A stretch of 18,518 nucleotides of DNA from JBOHWJ01 sp050736615 (GTDB taxonomy: Bacteria; Desulfobacterota; Binatia; Binatales; Binataceae), in the NCBI GenBank assembly GCA_050736615.1, contig JBOHWL010000120.1, forward strand, positions 1 through 18,518, given 5' to 3'. The notes under the pieces are model-generated. The model was not told where the DNA came from and made no database searches. It worked only from the letters and a program-made list of their open reading frames with translations. Each line of letters opens with the position of its first letter. Position 1 is the stretch's first letter. A program made the translations under genes and the position numbers. Positions 1-7,103 of this stretch are shown here, one piece after another.

Positions 1-80
1 TGACACGACTGTATATATGTTGAACACACCTTAATTGGATTTCGGAGCAGTCCGCTCATCACACCCGTGGAGGTACTCGC

Positions 81-584
81 ATGCCAACGCATCCCAACGT
101 GATTCATCCGGGCGATCAGCCGTGGACCGAAATGACCCAGGGGAATTTCCGCTATCGGCGGAAGTCATTCAGCGCCGCCGCGCACGCGGTGAAACTGGGC
201 TGCAGCCTCTACGAGCTGCCGCCCAGCGCGTCGGCTTTTCCCTATCACTACCATTGTGCGAATGAAGAGGCACTGTACGTGCTCGACGGCGAGGGGACGC
301 TGCGCCTTGATGGTCATGAAATCGCGCTGCGCACGGGAGATTTCGTCGCCCTGCCGCCGGGCCAGGCGAATGCGCATCGGCTGGTCAACACCTCCGCGCA
401 GCCGTTGCGTTATTTGTGTTTTTCCACCATGGAGGAACCCGAGGTTACAGTCTATCCGGATTCAGGCAAGGTTGGCGTGATGGCGGGTGCGGCGCCGGGT
501 GGCAACAAGGAAAAGCGCACCTTGTCCGCCACCTTCAAGCGTGCCAGCGAAGTGCCGTACTATACAGACGAACCCGACGCTTGA
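81..584 (+). CDS. Single-domain cupin protein
   Basis: This encodes a 167-residue protein with one cupin barrel. Both cupin motifs are visible. Motif 1 has the His-x-His pair H56/H58, the acidic residue E62 or E63 and G70. Motif 2 runs from G86 through PPG (92-94) to H99 and N103. These three histidines and the glutamate normally hold one divalent metal, so metal binding is likely. Cupins of this size may be small dioxygenases, isomerases or sugar/ligand sensors, and the sequence does not say which. The ATG follows a good ribosome site (GGAGG, 8 nt upstream). No signal peptide or membrane segment is seen. It stands alone and converges on the SDR/acyl-CoA dehydrogenase operon, so there is no operon partner to suggest a substrate. 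The fold call is firm and the reaction is unknown. Confidence 0.85.
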   Translation: MPTHPNVIHPGDQPWTEMTQGNFRYRRKSFSAAAHAVKLGCSLYELPPSASAFPYHYHCANEEALYVLDGEGTLRLDGHEIALRTGDFVALPPGQANAHRLVNTSAQPLRYLCFSTMEEPEVTVYPDSGKVGVMAGAAPGGNKEKRTLSATFKRASEVPYYTDEPDA

Positions 585-657
585 CGCTAACCCGCGCGCG
601 GAGCTTGGGAACAACCATCCGTCCGGACTGGTCGATCGTGAGTTTGATGCCATCCGA

Positions 658-735
658 ATGCGATATTCCATATCGCATGGGATATGGCATATTGACCGCA
701 ATCAGTTGGATTTCTCGGGGCCCGCGCGGCGCGGG
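658..735. other. Palindrome cluster between convergent genes
   Basis: Three inverted repeats lie in the 190-bp gap between the cupin gene and the end of the SDR gene. ATGCGATAT/ATATCGCAT (658-666 and 670-678) has 9-bp perfect arms and a 3-nt loop. It overlaps CCATATC/GATATGG (668-674 and 681-687). CCCGCGC/GCGCGGG (721-727 and 729-735) has a 1-nt loop. None is followed by a T-run on either strand, so they are not classical intrinsic terminators. They may still fold in RNA as 3'-end structures for the two convergent genes, or serve as protein-binding sites. Confidence 0.5.
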
Positions 736-774
736 AGGCGTTATCCGTTATTCATTGGTAAACGCCGCGCATAC

Positions 775-1566
775 TCACTCGTAGACGGTCGATACCTTGG
801 CGTGCGAGGAGCCGCCGTCGATCGTCAGCGTCACGCCGGTGGTGAAGCTCGCCGCCGGACTGGCGAAATAGAGCGCTGCGCCGACCACCTCTTCGGGCTC
901 GCCGGCGCGTTGCAACGGAAACGTTTCTTTCGCGCGGCGCGTGAAATCCGCAGTGCGCGACCATCCCTTTGAAATGTCGGTGTGAAACGGTCCGCACATG
1001 ATGCAGTTCACGCGCACTTTGGGACCGTATTCTTTGGCATAGGCGACGGTCATGATGTTGAGGCCCGCCTTCGCCGAGGCGTAGGGCGCGGTCTCGGGAT
1101 TGGGCCGAATCGCCGCGGTCGAGGAAATGTTGATGATCGCGCCGCCCTCGCCCGCCACCATCCGCGTGCCGAATAGTGCCGAGAGCCGGAACGGACCCTT
1201 GAGGTTCACCGCCATCACCTTGTCGAACAAGTCCTCGCTGGTCTCCAGCGAGGAGGGCGCCAGCGGCGACAGGCCGGCGTTGTTGATGAGCACGTCGGCG
1301 CGGCCCCAGCGCGCGAAGACTTCGTCGGCGAGGCGGTCACAATCCGCCCATTTTCCGACATGGACAGAATGAGCCGAACCGTCGGCGCCAAGCGTGCGGA
1401 TTTCCTTGACGGCGGCCGCGCATGAATCGAGCCTGCGGCTGGCAACCGCGACGTTCGCGCCCGCCGCGGCGAAGCCCAGAGCCATCGCGTGCCCGATACC
1501 GCGGCTGCCGCCGGTAATCACCACGACTTTGCCGGAGAAATCGTATTGTATCGCCTTGGCCGTCAT
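775..1566 (-). CDS. SDR-family NAD(P)-dependent oxidoreductase
   Basis: A 263-residue classical short-chain dehydrogenase/reductase with every expected motif: cofactor motif TGGSRGIG (18-25), NNAG (95-98), structural Asn121, and catalytic Ser149, Tyr162 and Lys166 (YxxxK). The C-terminus carries the usual TTGVTLTIDGG block. Such enzymes oxidise a hydroxyl group or reduce a keto group on acyl-CoA, steroid or alcohol substrates with NAD(H) or NADP(H). The open frame extends upstream inside the preceding gene. The start chosen at 1566 gives an ATGA overlap with the stop of the acyl-CoA dehydrogenase, and the protein then begins just before the Rossmann fold as the family does. The 4-bp overlap implies translational coupling, so it probably acts in the same pathway, for example as a 3-hydroxyacyl-CoA dehydrogenase. 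That substrate assignment is inference. Confidence 0.9.
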   Translation of the reverse strand: MTAKAIQYDFSGKVVVITGGSRGIGHAMALGFAAAGANVAVASRRLDSCAAAVKEIRTLGADGSAHSVHVGKWADCDRLADEVFARWGRADVLINNAGLSPLAPSSLETSEDLFDKVMAVNLKGPFRLSALFGTRMVAGEGGAIINISSTAAIRPNPETAPYASAKAGLNIMTVAYAKEYGPKVRVNCIMCGPFHTDISKGWSRTADFTRRAKETFPLQRAGEPEEVVGAALYFASPAASFTTGVTLTIDGGSSHAKVSTVYE

Positions 1567-2855
1567 TGCGCCGTCACCTCGCGCTCGATCATTTCGCCGT
1601 ACTTTTTGATCGCGGCCTCGCGCAGCGCGGGGATGTGGCCGGTGGGAAACAACCCGCTGGTGGCGCGATAATCGCGCAGGATCTGACGCGCCAGCGTAAT
1701 TTTGTGGACTTCCGTCGGCCCGTCCGCCAAGCCCATGACGAAACTCTCCATCACCTGATCGACGAAGGGCATTTCCGGCGTCACTCCCAGCGAGCCGTGA
1801 ATCTGCAAGGCGCGCACGGCGACATCGTGAAACACCTTCGGCATTTGCGCTTTGACCGCCGCTATATCCTTGCGGACCTTGAGATAGTCCTTGTATTTGT
1901 CGATGCGCCAGGCGGTGCGCAGCACGAGCAAACGGAACTGTTCGATATCGATCCACGAGTCCGCAATTTTCTCCTGCACCATCTGCTTGTCGGCCAGCTT
2001 GGAACCTTGCGTGCTGCGCGAAAGCGCGCGCTCGCACATCAGGTCGAAGGCTTTGCGCACCTGTCCCACCGTGCGCATCGCATGATGAATACGGCCACCG
2101 CTAAGCCGCGTCTGCAACACCACGAAACCGTCGCCCCGCGGTCCCAGCAGATGGTCTTTGGGCACGTGCACGTCCTGGTAACGGACGTAGGCGTGAGTGC
2201 CCTCCGCTTCCTGGCCAACGCCGACACTGCGCACGATATTAACCCCCGGCGTGTTGGTCGGGACGATAAACGTGGACAGCCGCTTATACGGCGGAGCCTC
2301 CGGATCGGTGACTACCATCGCGATAAGAAAAGACGAGTAACGCGCGTTGGAAGAAAACCACTTCTCGCCGTTGATCACCCAGTTATCGCCATGAAGTTCC
2401 GCATGCGTGGTGAAAACCTTGGGATCGGCGCCACCATGCGGCTCGGTCATCGAGAAGCACGAGACGATTTCGTTGTCGAGCAGCGGCTGCAGGAACTCTT
2501 TCTTCTGCTCCGGCGTGCCGTACTTGGCGAGGATTTCCCCGTTGCCCGAATCCGGCGCCTGACAACCGAACACGGTCGGCGCGAAGCGCGAGCGTCCCAG
2601 GATTTCGTTCATCAGGGCCAGCTTGAGCTGTCCATAGCCCTGTCCGCCCAACTCCGGTTCGAGATGGCAGGCCCATAGCTTGCGGCGCTTGACTTCCGCT
2701 TGAAGCGGACGCACCAGCCGATTACGTTTGGGGTCGCGCACTTCGTACGGCGAGCCCAGGACGTAATCGAGCGGTTCGACCTCATCGCGCACGAATTGCT
2801 CGATCCAGTCCAGTTGTTGTTGGAATGCGGGCTCGGTTTCAAAATCCCAGCTCAC
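1563..2855 (-). CDS. Acyl-CoA dehydrogenase (ACAD11-like), Asp at the catalytic position
   Basis: A 430-residue FAD-dependent acyl-CoA dehydrogenase, full length for the family. The N-terminal helical domain is followed by the FAD-binding strand MTEPHGGADP (136-145), the middle domain motif INGEKWFSSNA (161-171), and the C-terminal helical bundle with QIHGSLGVTPEMP (351-363). In most acyl-CoA dehydrogenases the base that removes the alpha proton is the Glu of a YEGT-type motif near the end. Here the aligned motif is LADGPTEVHK, which puts Asp378 at that position, as in the ACAD10/ACAD11 group. The enzyme should introduce a 2,3-double bond into an acyl-CoA and pass electrons to ETF. The GTG start at 2855 is preceded by GGAGGT with 8 nt spacing. 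It is first in a two-gene operon with the SDR. Chain length is not predictable. Confidence 0.92.
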   Translation of the reverse strand: MSWDFETEPAFQQQLDWIEQFVRDEVEPLDYVLGSPYEVRDPKRNRLVRPLQAEVKRRKLWACHLEPELGGQGYGQLKLALMNEILGRSRFAPTVFGCQAPDSGNGEILAKYGTPEQKKEFLQPLLDNEIVSCFSMTEPHGGADPKVFTTHAELHGDNWVINGEKWFSSNARYSSFLIAMVVTDPEAPPYKRLSTFIVPTNTPGVNIVRSVGVGQEAEGTHAYVRYQDVHVPKDHLLGPRGDGFVVLQTRLSGGRIHHAMRTVGQVRKAFDLMCERALSRSTQGSKLADKQMVQEKIADSWIDIEQFRLLVLRTAWRIDKYKDYLKVRKDIAAVKAQMPKVFHDVAVRALQIHGSLGVTPEMPFVDQVMESFVMGLADGPTEVHKITLARQILRDYRATSGLFPTGHIPALREAAIKKYGEMIEREVTAQ

Positions 2856-3101
2856 GATTGCTTACCTCCAGTTTCGTCTGTGCGGCCGCGGTAATTATCG
2901 CGGGCCGCGCCCGATTTTTCCACTGGCGCGACGGTCCACGACGGCTTTGAAAGATTCGTGAACCGCTTACCATACACGCGCTGTGTGCGGACGCCCCACG
3001 CCGGGTGCCTGGCGGCGAAAGCTTAAGCAGCCGTACGCGAAAGAAACTCCGTTAAGACGCGGGGAATCCCAGTGCTTTCGTCGTTTGGCCGCGATGCGTG
3101 G

Positions 3102-3854
3102 TTACCATTGCTCGTAATGCACGGCGCGGCGCTCGTAGCCAGACGCTCGCAACAGGTCGCGCAATTTCAGCACTTCGCGGCCGATTCCACAGATATAAAA
3201 ATGCCGGTTCCGTTCATTATCGGCGGAGACCCAGCGTCGCTGCGCTTCGCTCCGCAACTTTGCGTGGAGCGCGTCGCGGCTGGGCTCGATAATCGGCGGC
3301 TCGAAGTGAAATTCCGGATGAAAGGCGGCGAGCCGCTCCAACTCGGCGCGATAGAGAATATGCTCGGGCCGATCGGCGCCGTAAATCAAATACAGCGGAC
3401 GTGCCGGCCGATGCGCCAAAGCGCGATGGACCATCGGACGCACCGGCGCCACCGCCGTGCCCTCGCAGATGAAAACTTGTTCCGACGACGGCGGCCGATC
3501 AAGCGTGAAGGTACCGAATGGACCGGTGAAATCAAGTGTATCGCCGACCCAGCGGTCGAATAACCACGCTACACCGACGCCATCCGCAACCCGGTTGAAA
3601 CATATTTCGAACGGCTCGCCATCCTTGGCGCCATCCTCGGGACTCGAAGCGATCGTGTAAGGGCGCACACGTGCCCCTTGCTTCAACGGAATCGTAATCG
3701 AGATGAACATCCCGGGGAGGAAGCGAAGCGGACGGTCGCCCGCGATGCGCAAAAACAACGAACGCGTGTCCGCGCAATGGTCGAAGACGCGCTCGATGCG
3801 GGCGCTCTCGTGGGGCCGTTGACGTGCAGCGCCCGAAGGTTGATGGTCGCTCAT
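3102..3854 (-). CDS. FAD/NAD(P)H ferredoxin reductase-like oxidoreductase
   Basis: A 250-residue member of the ferredoxin-NADP reductase superfamily. The N-terminal beta-barrel carries the FAD-binding motif RPYTIASS (64-71, RxY[T/S]xxS) and GPFGTF (111-116). The NAD(P)-binding half begins with EGTAVAPVRPMV (131-142), a variant of the usual GTGIAP motif with Ala for the second Gly. It ends with YICGIG (220-225) and a C-terminal aromatic, Trp250, like the terminal aromatic that stacks on the flavin. There is no built-in iron-sulfur domain. Instead the ferredoxin gene lies 6 bp upstream in the same operon, so the pair probably moves electrons from NAD(P)H via FAD to the [2Fe-2S] protein and on to an oxygenase. 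No P450 or Rieske oxygenase lies in the window, so the final acceptor is unknown. Confidence 0.85.
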   Translation of the reverse strand: MSDHQPSGAARQRPHESARIERVFDHCADTRSLFLRIAGDRPLRFLPGMFISITIPLKQGARVRPYTIASSPEDGAKDGEPFEICFNRVADGVGVAWLFDRWVGDTLDFTGPFGTFTLDRPPSSEQVFICEGTAVAPVRPMVHRALAHRPARPLYLIYGADRPEHILYRAELERLAAFHPEFHFEPPIIEPSRDALHAKLRSEAQRRWVSADNERNRHFYICGIGREVLKLRDLLRASGYERRAVHYEQW

Positions 3855-3860
3855 CGCGGC

Positions 3861-4235
3861 TTAATCCTCCGCCCGTTCGCCCACTTGTTGGTTAATCGTA
3901 TAGCGCGGCACGATCACCACGAGTTCAGCGCCGTCCTCGATCACCGCCTGACATCCCAGGCGCGAAGTCGGCGTGAGCCCCGGCGCGCGGTCGAGCAGGT
4001 CTTCCTCTTGTTCGGACGCCTCGCCGAGTTGCCTAAAGCCTTGCTTGACGATCACATGGCAGGTGGTGCAGGCACAATTGCCGCCACACGCGTGCTCGAG
4101 TTGTATACCGTGCCCGAGCAGAACGTCGAGAATCGAACCGGGTTCGCCATCATGCTGAAACGGAGCGTCCGCCGGGTTGAACTCGATCACCTGTTCGGGA
4201 TCACCATTTTCGAAAATAACACGAATGCTAGCCAT
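3861..4235 (-). CDS. [2Fe-2S] ferredoxin, Isc/adrenodoxin type
   Basis: A 124-residue ferredoxin. The cluster ligands are Cys50, Cys56, Cys59 and Cys95 (C-x5-C-x2-C-x35-C), with an extra Cys54 inside the loop. The loop ACGGNCACTTCHVIV and the later SRLGCQ are typical of the vertebrate-type (adrenodoxin/Isc Fdx) family and not of plant-type ferredoxins. The usual partners are the Isc iron-sulfur assembly machinery or cytochrome P450s. No isc gene is nearby, and the reductase lies 6 bp downstream, which favours a dedicated electron-transfer role. The ATG at 4235 follows a GGGAATAA purine stretch. Compared with short Isc ferredoxins it has about a ten-residue acidic insertion near residues 20-33 and a charged tail ending GERAED. 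Confidence 0.9.
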   Translation of the reverse strand: MASIRVIFENGDPEQVIEFNPADAPFQHDGEPGSILDVLLGHGIQLEHACGGNCACTTCHVIVKQGFRQLGEASEQEEDLLDRAPGLTPTSRLGCQAVIEDGAELVVIVPRYTINQQVGERAED

Positions 4236-4348
4236 TTATTCCCATTGAAGAGCGGCCGGCCACGGTCACAAAAGCGCGCCAGACATGATTGCGCCGTGTG
4301 GATCGGACAGCTCAGGTCGGCAGCAATCACCACTATATCATCCGGCGC

Positions 4349-4369
4349 GATTTCAACTTGCTTGAAATC
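4349..4369. promoter_or_regulatory. Perfect 8-bp inverted repeat, candidate operator
   Basis: GATTTCAA and TTGAAATC are perfect complements separated by 5 nt. Two further base pairs match outside one mismatch. The centre is about 125 bp upstream of the ferredoxin start and about 270 bp upstream of lexA, so it more likely serves the ferredoxin operon. The form fits a dimeric helix-turn-helix regulator site. No regulator is identified. Confidence 0.45.
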
Positions 4370-4489
4370 ACGAATGGTCCCTCCGGTTTATCTGACCGGG
4401 ACCGGCCGAGGCGAAAATTGCTCGAGCCACACGCAAAACAGAATATTCGTCGGCTTCGCCGGGGGGAACCAGCCGTCAAAAATCAGCAC

Positions 4490-4511
4490 GAGGTTGCTGA
4501 ACCTCATGTTC
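4490..4511. promoter_or_regulatory. Overlapping inverted repeats upstream of lexA, candidate LexA site
   Basis: GAGGTT-gctg-AACCTC (4490-4505) is a perfect 6-bp inverted repeat. It overlaps GAAC-N5-GTTC (4499-4511), which resembles the Gram-positive SOS box GAAC-N4-GTTC but has one extra base in the spacer. lexA is usually autoregulated, and its box varies greatly between phyla. The distance of about 120 bp to the lexA start is longer than typical. This is a candidate only. Confidence 0.35.
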
Positions 4512-4631
4512 GATTATTGCGGGTTCGCCTGATTTTCGCCATATTGATTTGCGGCTGCTGCGACATGACTCAACGGCGCGGTATGTATGCCGGCGCGCCT
4601 TGATACTTGAATCATCGAGGAGGGTGGGCTG

Positions 4632-5240
4632 ATGGCAACGCTGACGAAGCGGCAAAAGCAGATGGTGGACTATCTTGAGCATTATATCGACGAGCATGGC
4701 TATGCTCCGACGCTCGCCGAGGTTGGCCAGTATTTCGGCCTTTCATCGCTCGCCACCGTGCACAAGCATCTGCACAATCTCGAAGTAAAGGGACAGATCC
4801 GCCGGATACATAACCATAGCCGCGCATTGGAGATTGCGCGCCAGACCGCAGTAGCCAATGCGCGCGAACTCGCATTGCTCGGAGCCGTTGCCGCGGGTGT
4901 GCCGATCGAGGCCATCGAGAACCCGGACACCATCAGTGTGCCGGAGCATTTCGTGCGCCGGGACAATACGTTCTGTTTGCGCGTAAAAGGTGAATCGATG
5001 GTCGACGAGGGTATCCGCGACGGCGACTTCATCATCGTCGAAGGCCGAGAAAGCGCCAATCCCGGCGAGACTGTGGTCGCGCTTATCGACGGCGACGCCA
5101 CCGTGAAAAAATACTATCCGGAAGCCGATGGCCGCGTGCGGCTACAACCAGCAAATCCAACCATGCAGCCGATCTTCGTCAGCGAGGACGACCTGCGCAT
5201 CCGCGGCGTGGTGGTGGGCCTAATGCGTCACTATCGGTGA
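4632..5240 (+). CDS. lexA: LexA, SOS-response repressor/protease
   Basis: A 202-residue LexA of normal length. The N-terminal winged helix contains the family start LTKRQKQMVDYLEHYI and the recognition region LSSLATVHKHLHNLEVKG (37-54). The self-cleavage bond is Ala88-Gly89. The serine-lysine dyad is Ser122 (GESM) and Lys159 (TVKK), 37 residues apart as in E. coli LexA. RecA-stimulated autocleavage at this bond should relieve repression of DNA-repair genes. The ATG is preceded by GAGGAGGG with good spacing. lexA stands alone here, with no imuA/imuB/dnaE2 mutagenesis genes or recA behind it, and it converges with the histidine kinase gene. All catalytic residues are present, so it should be functional. 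Confidence 0.97.
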   Translation: MATLTKRQKQMVDYLEHYIDEHGYAPTLAEVGQYFGLSSLATVHKHLHNLEVKGQIRRIHNHSRALEIARQTAVANARELALLGAVAAGVPIEAIENPDTISVPEHFVRRDNTFCLRVKGESMVDEGIRDGDFIIVEGRESANPGETVVALIDGDATVKKYYPEADGRVRLQPANPTMQPIFVSEDDLRIRGVVVGLMRHYR

Positions 5241-5350
5241 TCGCGCGCCACCGGTCATGACTGGCTCAAGCATAGCCTTCCCGTTTAATCGGCCATCGGC
5301 CGGGACATTATTGAGCCTCGCCTCTGCTATCAGACGACGGCATTGAAGTT

Positions 5351-5385
5351 ATTGGCGCCAGCGCGTCGATGAAGCGACGGCCAAT
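5351..5385. other. Hairpin between convergent lexA and histidine kinase genes
   Basis: Nested arms ATTGGC/GCCAAT (5351-5356 and 5380-5385) and CGTCG/CGACG (5364-5368 and 5375-5379) can form a stem with an internal bulge. No T-run follows on either strand. It may act as a weak or Rho-assisted 3'-end structure for the convergent genes. Confidence 0.3.
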
Positions 5386-5436
5386 CCGGCGGCAGCCGAC
5401 GTTTTGAAATTGAGGATCCGCGGACATCCGTCAGAT

Positions 5437-6306
5437 TCAGCGGCGGCATTCGCGCACCGGTTTGCTCATACCGCTCACAGGTAGCGGAGTGGGCATTGGG
5501 ATAACGTGCCGGCGTCCGCCGCGAGCGGTGGCTTGACGCGTCGGGATAGTTACCACCAAATCGGAGCCGCGCGCCGAACTCGCCCGCAGCTCGAACCTTC
5601 CACCCAATTCTTCAACATGGCGCCGGACCAGTGCCAGCCCGAGGCCGAGTCCGCGATAACGACGCACGCTGCTGCTCGAAAGCTGGGCGAACGGCTCACT
5701 CGCGCGCGCCAGCAGAGCGGGGCTGATCCCCGGTCCGGTATCGCTTATTGCGAACTCGACCGCCGTACTACCGCAGTTGCCGATGCCGCGAATCGCGACG
5801 GTGACGCCGCCACTTTCAGTAAACTTGATCGCGTTGAGGGTCAGATTGAGCAGCGTGGAACGGAGCGCGCGCCGTGGTGCCCGGATAATCTCGGGCGCTT
5901 CACGCAGGTCAAAGCGGATGTCCAGCGCCTTTTTCTGATTGGCCGCTTCGATATACGGACCCACCTCGGCCATCAGGCTGCGGACGGTGACGTCCTCATC
6001 GACGCATACGCCGGCGTTGGCTTCCGCCAAAACGAACTCCATTATATTGTCGATAGTCTGCGCGAGGTCATGCACGTGCGCATTCATGCGCTCGACCATC
6101 TCGCGGGGCTCTTCCGGGAGCATCTGGACCCATTCGTCACGCAAGATGTCGATATAGCCGAGCAGTACCTGGATCGGCGTGCGCAACTCATGCGCGAGGT
6201 TGGCCAGAGCTTCGAGACGGACGCCGTTGCTCCAACCAAAACCGCCGACTTTTCGTTTGCCTGCTTGAGCCTGACCCGGCTCCCGAACAGAATTCTGATC
6301 TTCCAC
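5437..6306 (-). CDS. Soluble sensor-less histidine kinase
   Basis: A 289-residue histidine kinase when started at GTG 6306. It has a HisKA dimerisation domain with the phospho-acceptor His39 in LANLAHELRTP, then a HATPase_c domain with the N-box Asn158 (LLNLTLNAIKFT), G1 box DTGPGI (189-194) and G2 box GLGLGL (219-224). There is no transmembrane segment and no recognisable PAS, GAF or receiver domain. Only about 30 residues precede HisKA, so the signal must come from elsewhere. The frame opens further upstream to a TTG at 6372, but the GTG has a clear GAGGGGG ribosome site, and the extra stretch contains a perfect hairpin better read as untranslated leader. No response regulator is adjacent, so it is an orphan. 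Confidence 0.87.
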   Translation of the reverse strand: MEDQNSVREPGQAQAGKRKVGGFGWSNGVRLEALANLAHELRTPIQVLLGYIDILRDEWVQMLPEEPREMVERMNAHVHDLAQTIDNIMEFVLAEANAGVCVDEDVTVRSLMAEVGPYIEAANQKKALDIRFDLREAPEIIRAPRRALRSTLLNLTLNAIKFTESGGVTVAIRGIGNCGSTAVEFAISDTGPGISPALLARASEPFAQLSSSSVRRYRGLGLGLALVRRHVEELGGRFELRASSARGSDLVVTIPTRQATARGGRRHVIPMPTPLPVSGMSKPVRECRR

Positions 6307-6609
6307 GGTAGCCCCCTCTTTTGCGAATCGCGAGTCTTTTCGCCGAGGCGAAAAACCTGCGAACCGCGTCAAGGCCGAGGCTAGCTATCCGCAACTGTTA
6401 GCCCAATTGCGAAATCACTTACTTCGAGCGGTAAAACTATCAGGAAGACGGTGTAAAAGTACGGACCGTTGAAATGGGGCGATTTGTTGAGTTTATCTCG
6501 AAGCTACGAATATGCAACACCTGGGCGTCCGTGCCAGACACATCGAACTTTGGCCGTGCCGCCCAAACACGGGCGTCCGCCGGTTGGAAGCTCGCCGGGG
6601 ACGAGTTCG
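6307..6609. other. Leader/intergenic region between tatA and the histidine kinase
   Basis: No supported gene is seen. The part next to the kinase carries a perfect 8-bp hairpin (6337-6354) and an imperfect repeat CGCAACTG/CAATTGCG (6390-6411, 7 of 8 pairs). Either could regulate the kinase gene, which reads leftward from here. The remainder up to the tatA stop shows nothing I can assign. Confidence 0.4.
6337..6354. promoter_or_regulatory. Perfect 8-bp hairpin in the histidine kinase leader
   Basis: TTTTCGCC and GGCGAAAA are exact complements with a 2-nt centre (GA). The site lies 31 bp upstream of the preferred GTG start and before its ribosome site. It could be an operator (a kinase-controlled regulator or repressor) or an mRNA structure. 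Read on either strand, the stem ends in four T/U residues, so it could also act as a weak attenuator. Confidence 0.45.
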
Positions 6610-6819
6610 CTAAGACACCTTGTCCGGCTTGGGCTCGGTGGTCGCGGCGCTGGCGTCGGATTTGACCTTGGTCTCCGCCTCGGGTTCGTTCATCGCGTGT
6701 TTAAAATCGCGAATCGCCTTGCCCATCGCGCCACCCACATCTCCAAGTTTGCTCGGTCCAAAGATGATCAAGATGATCAGCAGCAGGATCAGCAAATGCG
6801 ACGGTGAAAGAATATCCAT
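6610..6819 (-). CDS. tatA: Twin-arginine translocase subunit TatA/E
   Basis: A 69-residue protein with classic TatA layout. A very short N-terminus leads into one hydrophobic transmembrane helix (about residues 6-24, LSPSHLLILLLIILIIFGP). The conserved FGPSKL hinge, the amphipathic helix GDVGGAMGKAIRDFKHAM and a charged, disordered C-terminal tail follow. Many TatA subunits oligomerise to form the pore that exports folded proteins carrying RR signal peptides. The ATG at 6819 was chosen because GAGGAAG lies 5 nt upstream; an in-frame TTG at 6831 overlaps that site. tatB and tatC are not adjacent, so the Tat genes are scattered in this genome. The Ser-Pro before the helix suits TatA more than TatB. 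Confidence 0.92.
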   Translation of the reverse strand: MDILSPSHLLILLLIILIIFGPSKLGDVGGAMGKAIRDFKHAMNEPEAETKVKSDASAATTEPKPDKVS

Positions 6820-7028
6820 ATACTTCCTCAAGCCCGTGCCTGCGGGGCCGGATTGATTGCGCCAGCCTACTCTGTCGATCAGCGGATTACCACCTGAATC
6901 GGTTCGCCGACCCGATTACCGCGCGCCGCCGGACTGCCTCATTGTGGGGTACGCCGACGTCGCGACGCAAGGCCCAATTTCACTTCACTTTGCCCGTAAA
7001 ATGGTAATGATGTTTACCGAGAGTGGCG

Positions 7029-7080
7029 CGTAGGGCGCGAGCCTAAGTGGGATAAGTGGGTGGGCCAATTCACCCCTACG
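7029..7080. repeat. Short element with 7-bp terminal inverted repeats
   Basis: CGTAGGG (7029-7035) and CCCTACG (7074-7080) bound a 52-bp segment. Inside the right half, GGGTG and CACCC can pair again. The ends resemble the CGTAGGGG...CCCCTACG palindromes often seen as dispersed intergenic repeats in environmental genomes. That family membership is from memory and unverified. Confidence 0.45.
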
Positions 7081-7103
7081 AAAGCCCTGCGCAAGTCCTA
7101 ATC

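Larger units (their letters stand above)
4236..4631. promoter_or_regulatory. Divergent regulatory region between the ferredoxin operon and lexA
   Basis: This 396-bp noncoding stretch must hold the promoters for both the ferredoxin-reductase operon (leftward) and lexA (rightward). It contains two clear palindromes, listed separately (4349-4369 and 4490-4511). The lexA ribosome site GAGGAGGG lies at 4617-4624. I could not assign convincing -35/-10 boxes. No conserved protein is encoded here on either strand. Confidence 0.55.

Noticed and set aside
1566..2678. Long rightward open frame (370 codons) inside the acyl-CoA dehydrogenase gene
   Set aside because: It is the antisense frame of a clearly conserved gene in high-GC DNA; its product is Arg/His-rich and matches no family.
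3678..4532. Rightward open frame (284 codons) opposite the ferredoxin operon
   Set aside because: Shadow of the ferredoxin and reductase genes; product not protein-like.
5506..6384. Rightward open frame (292 codons) across the histidine kinase gene
   Set aside because: Antisense to conserved HisKA and HATPase motifs; no ribosome site and no recognisable domain.
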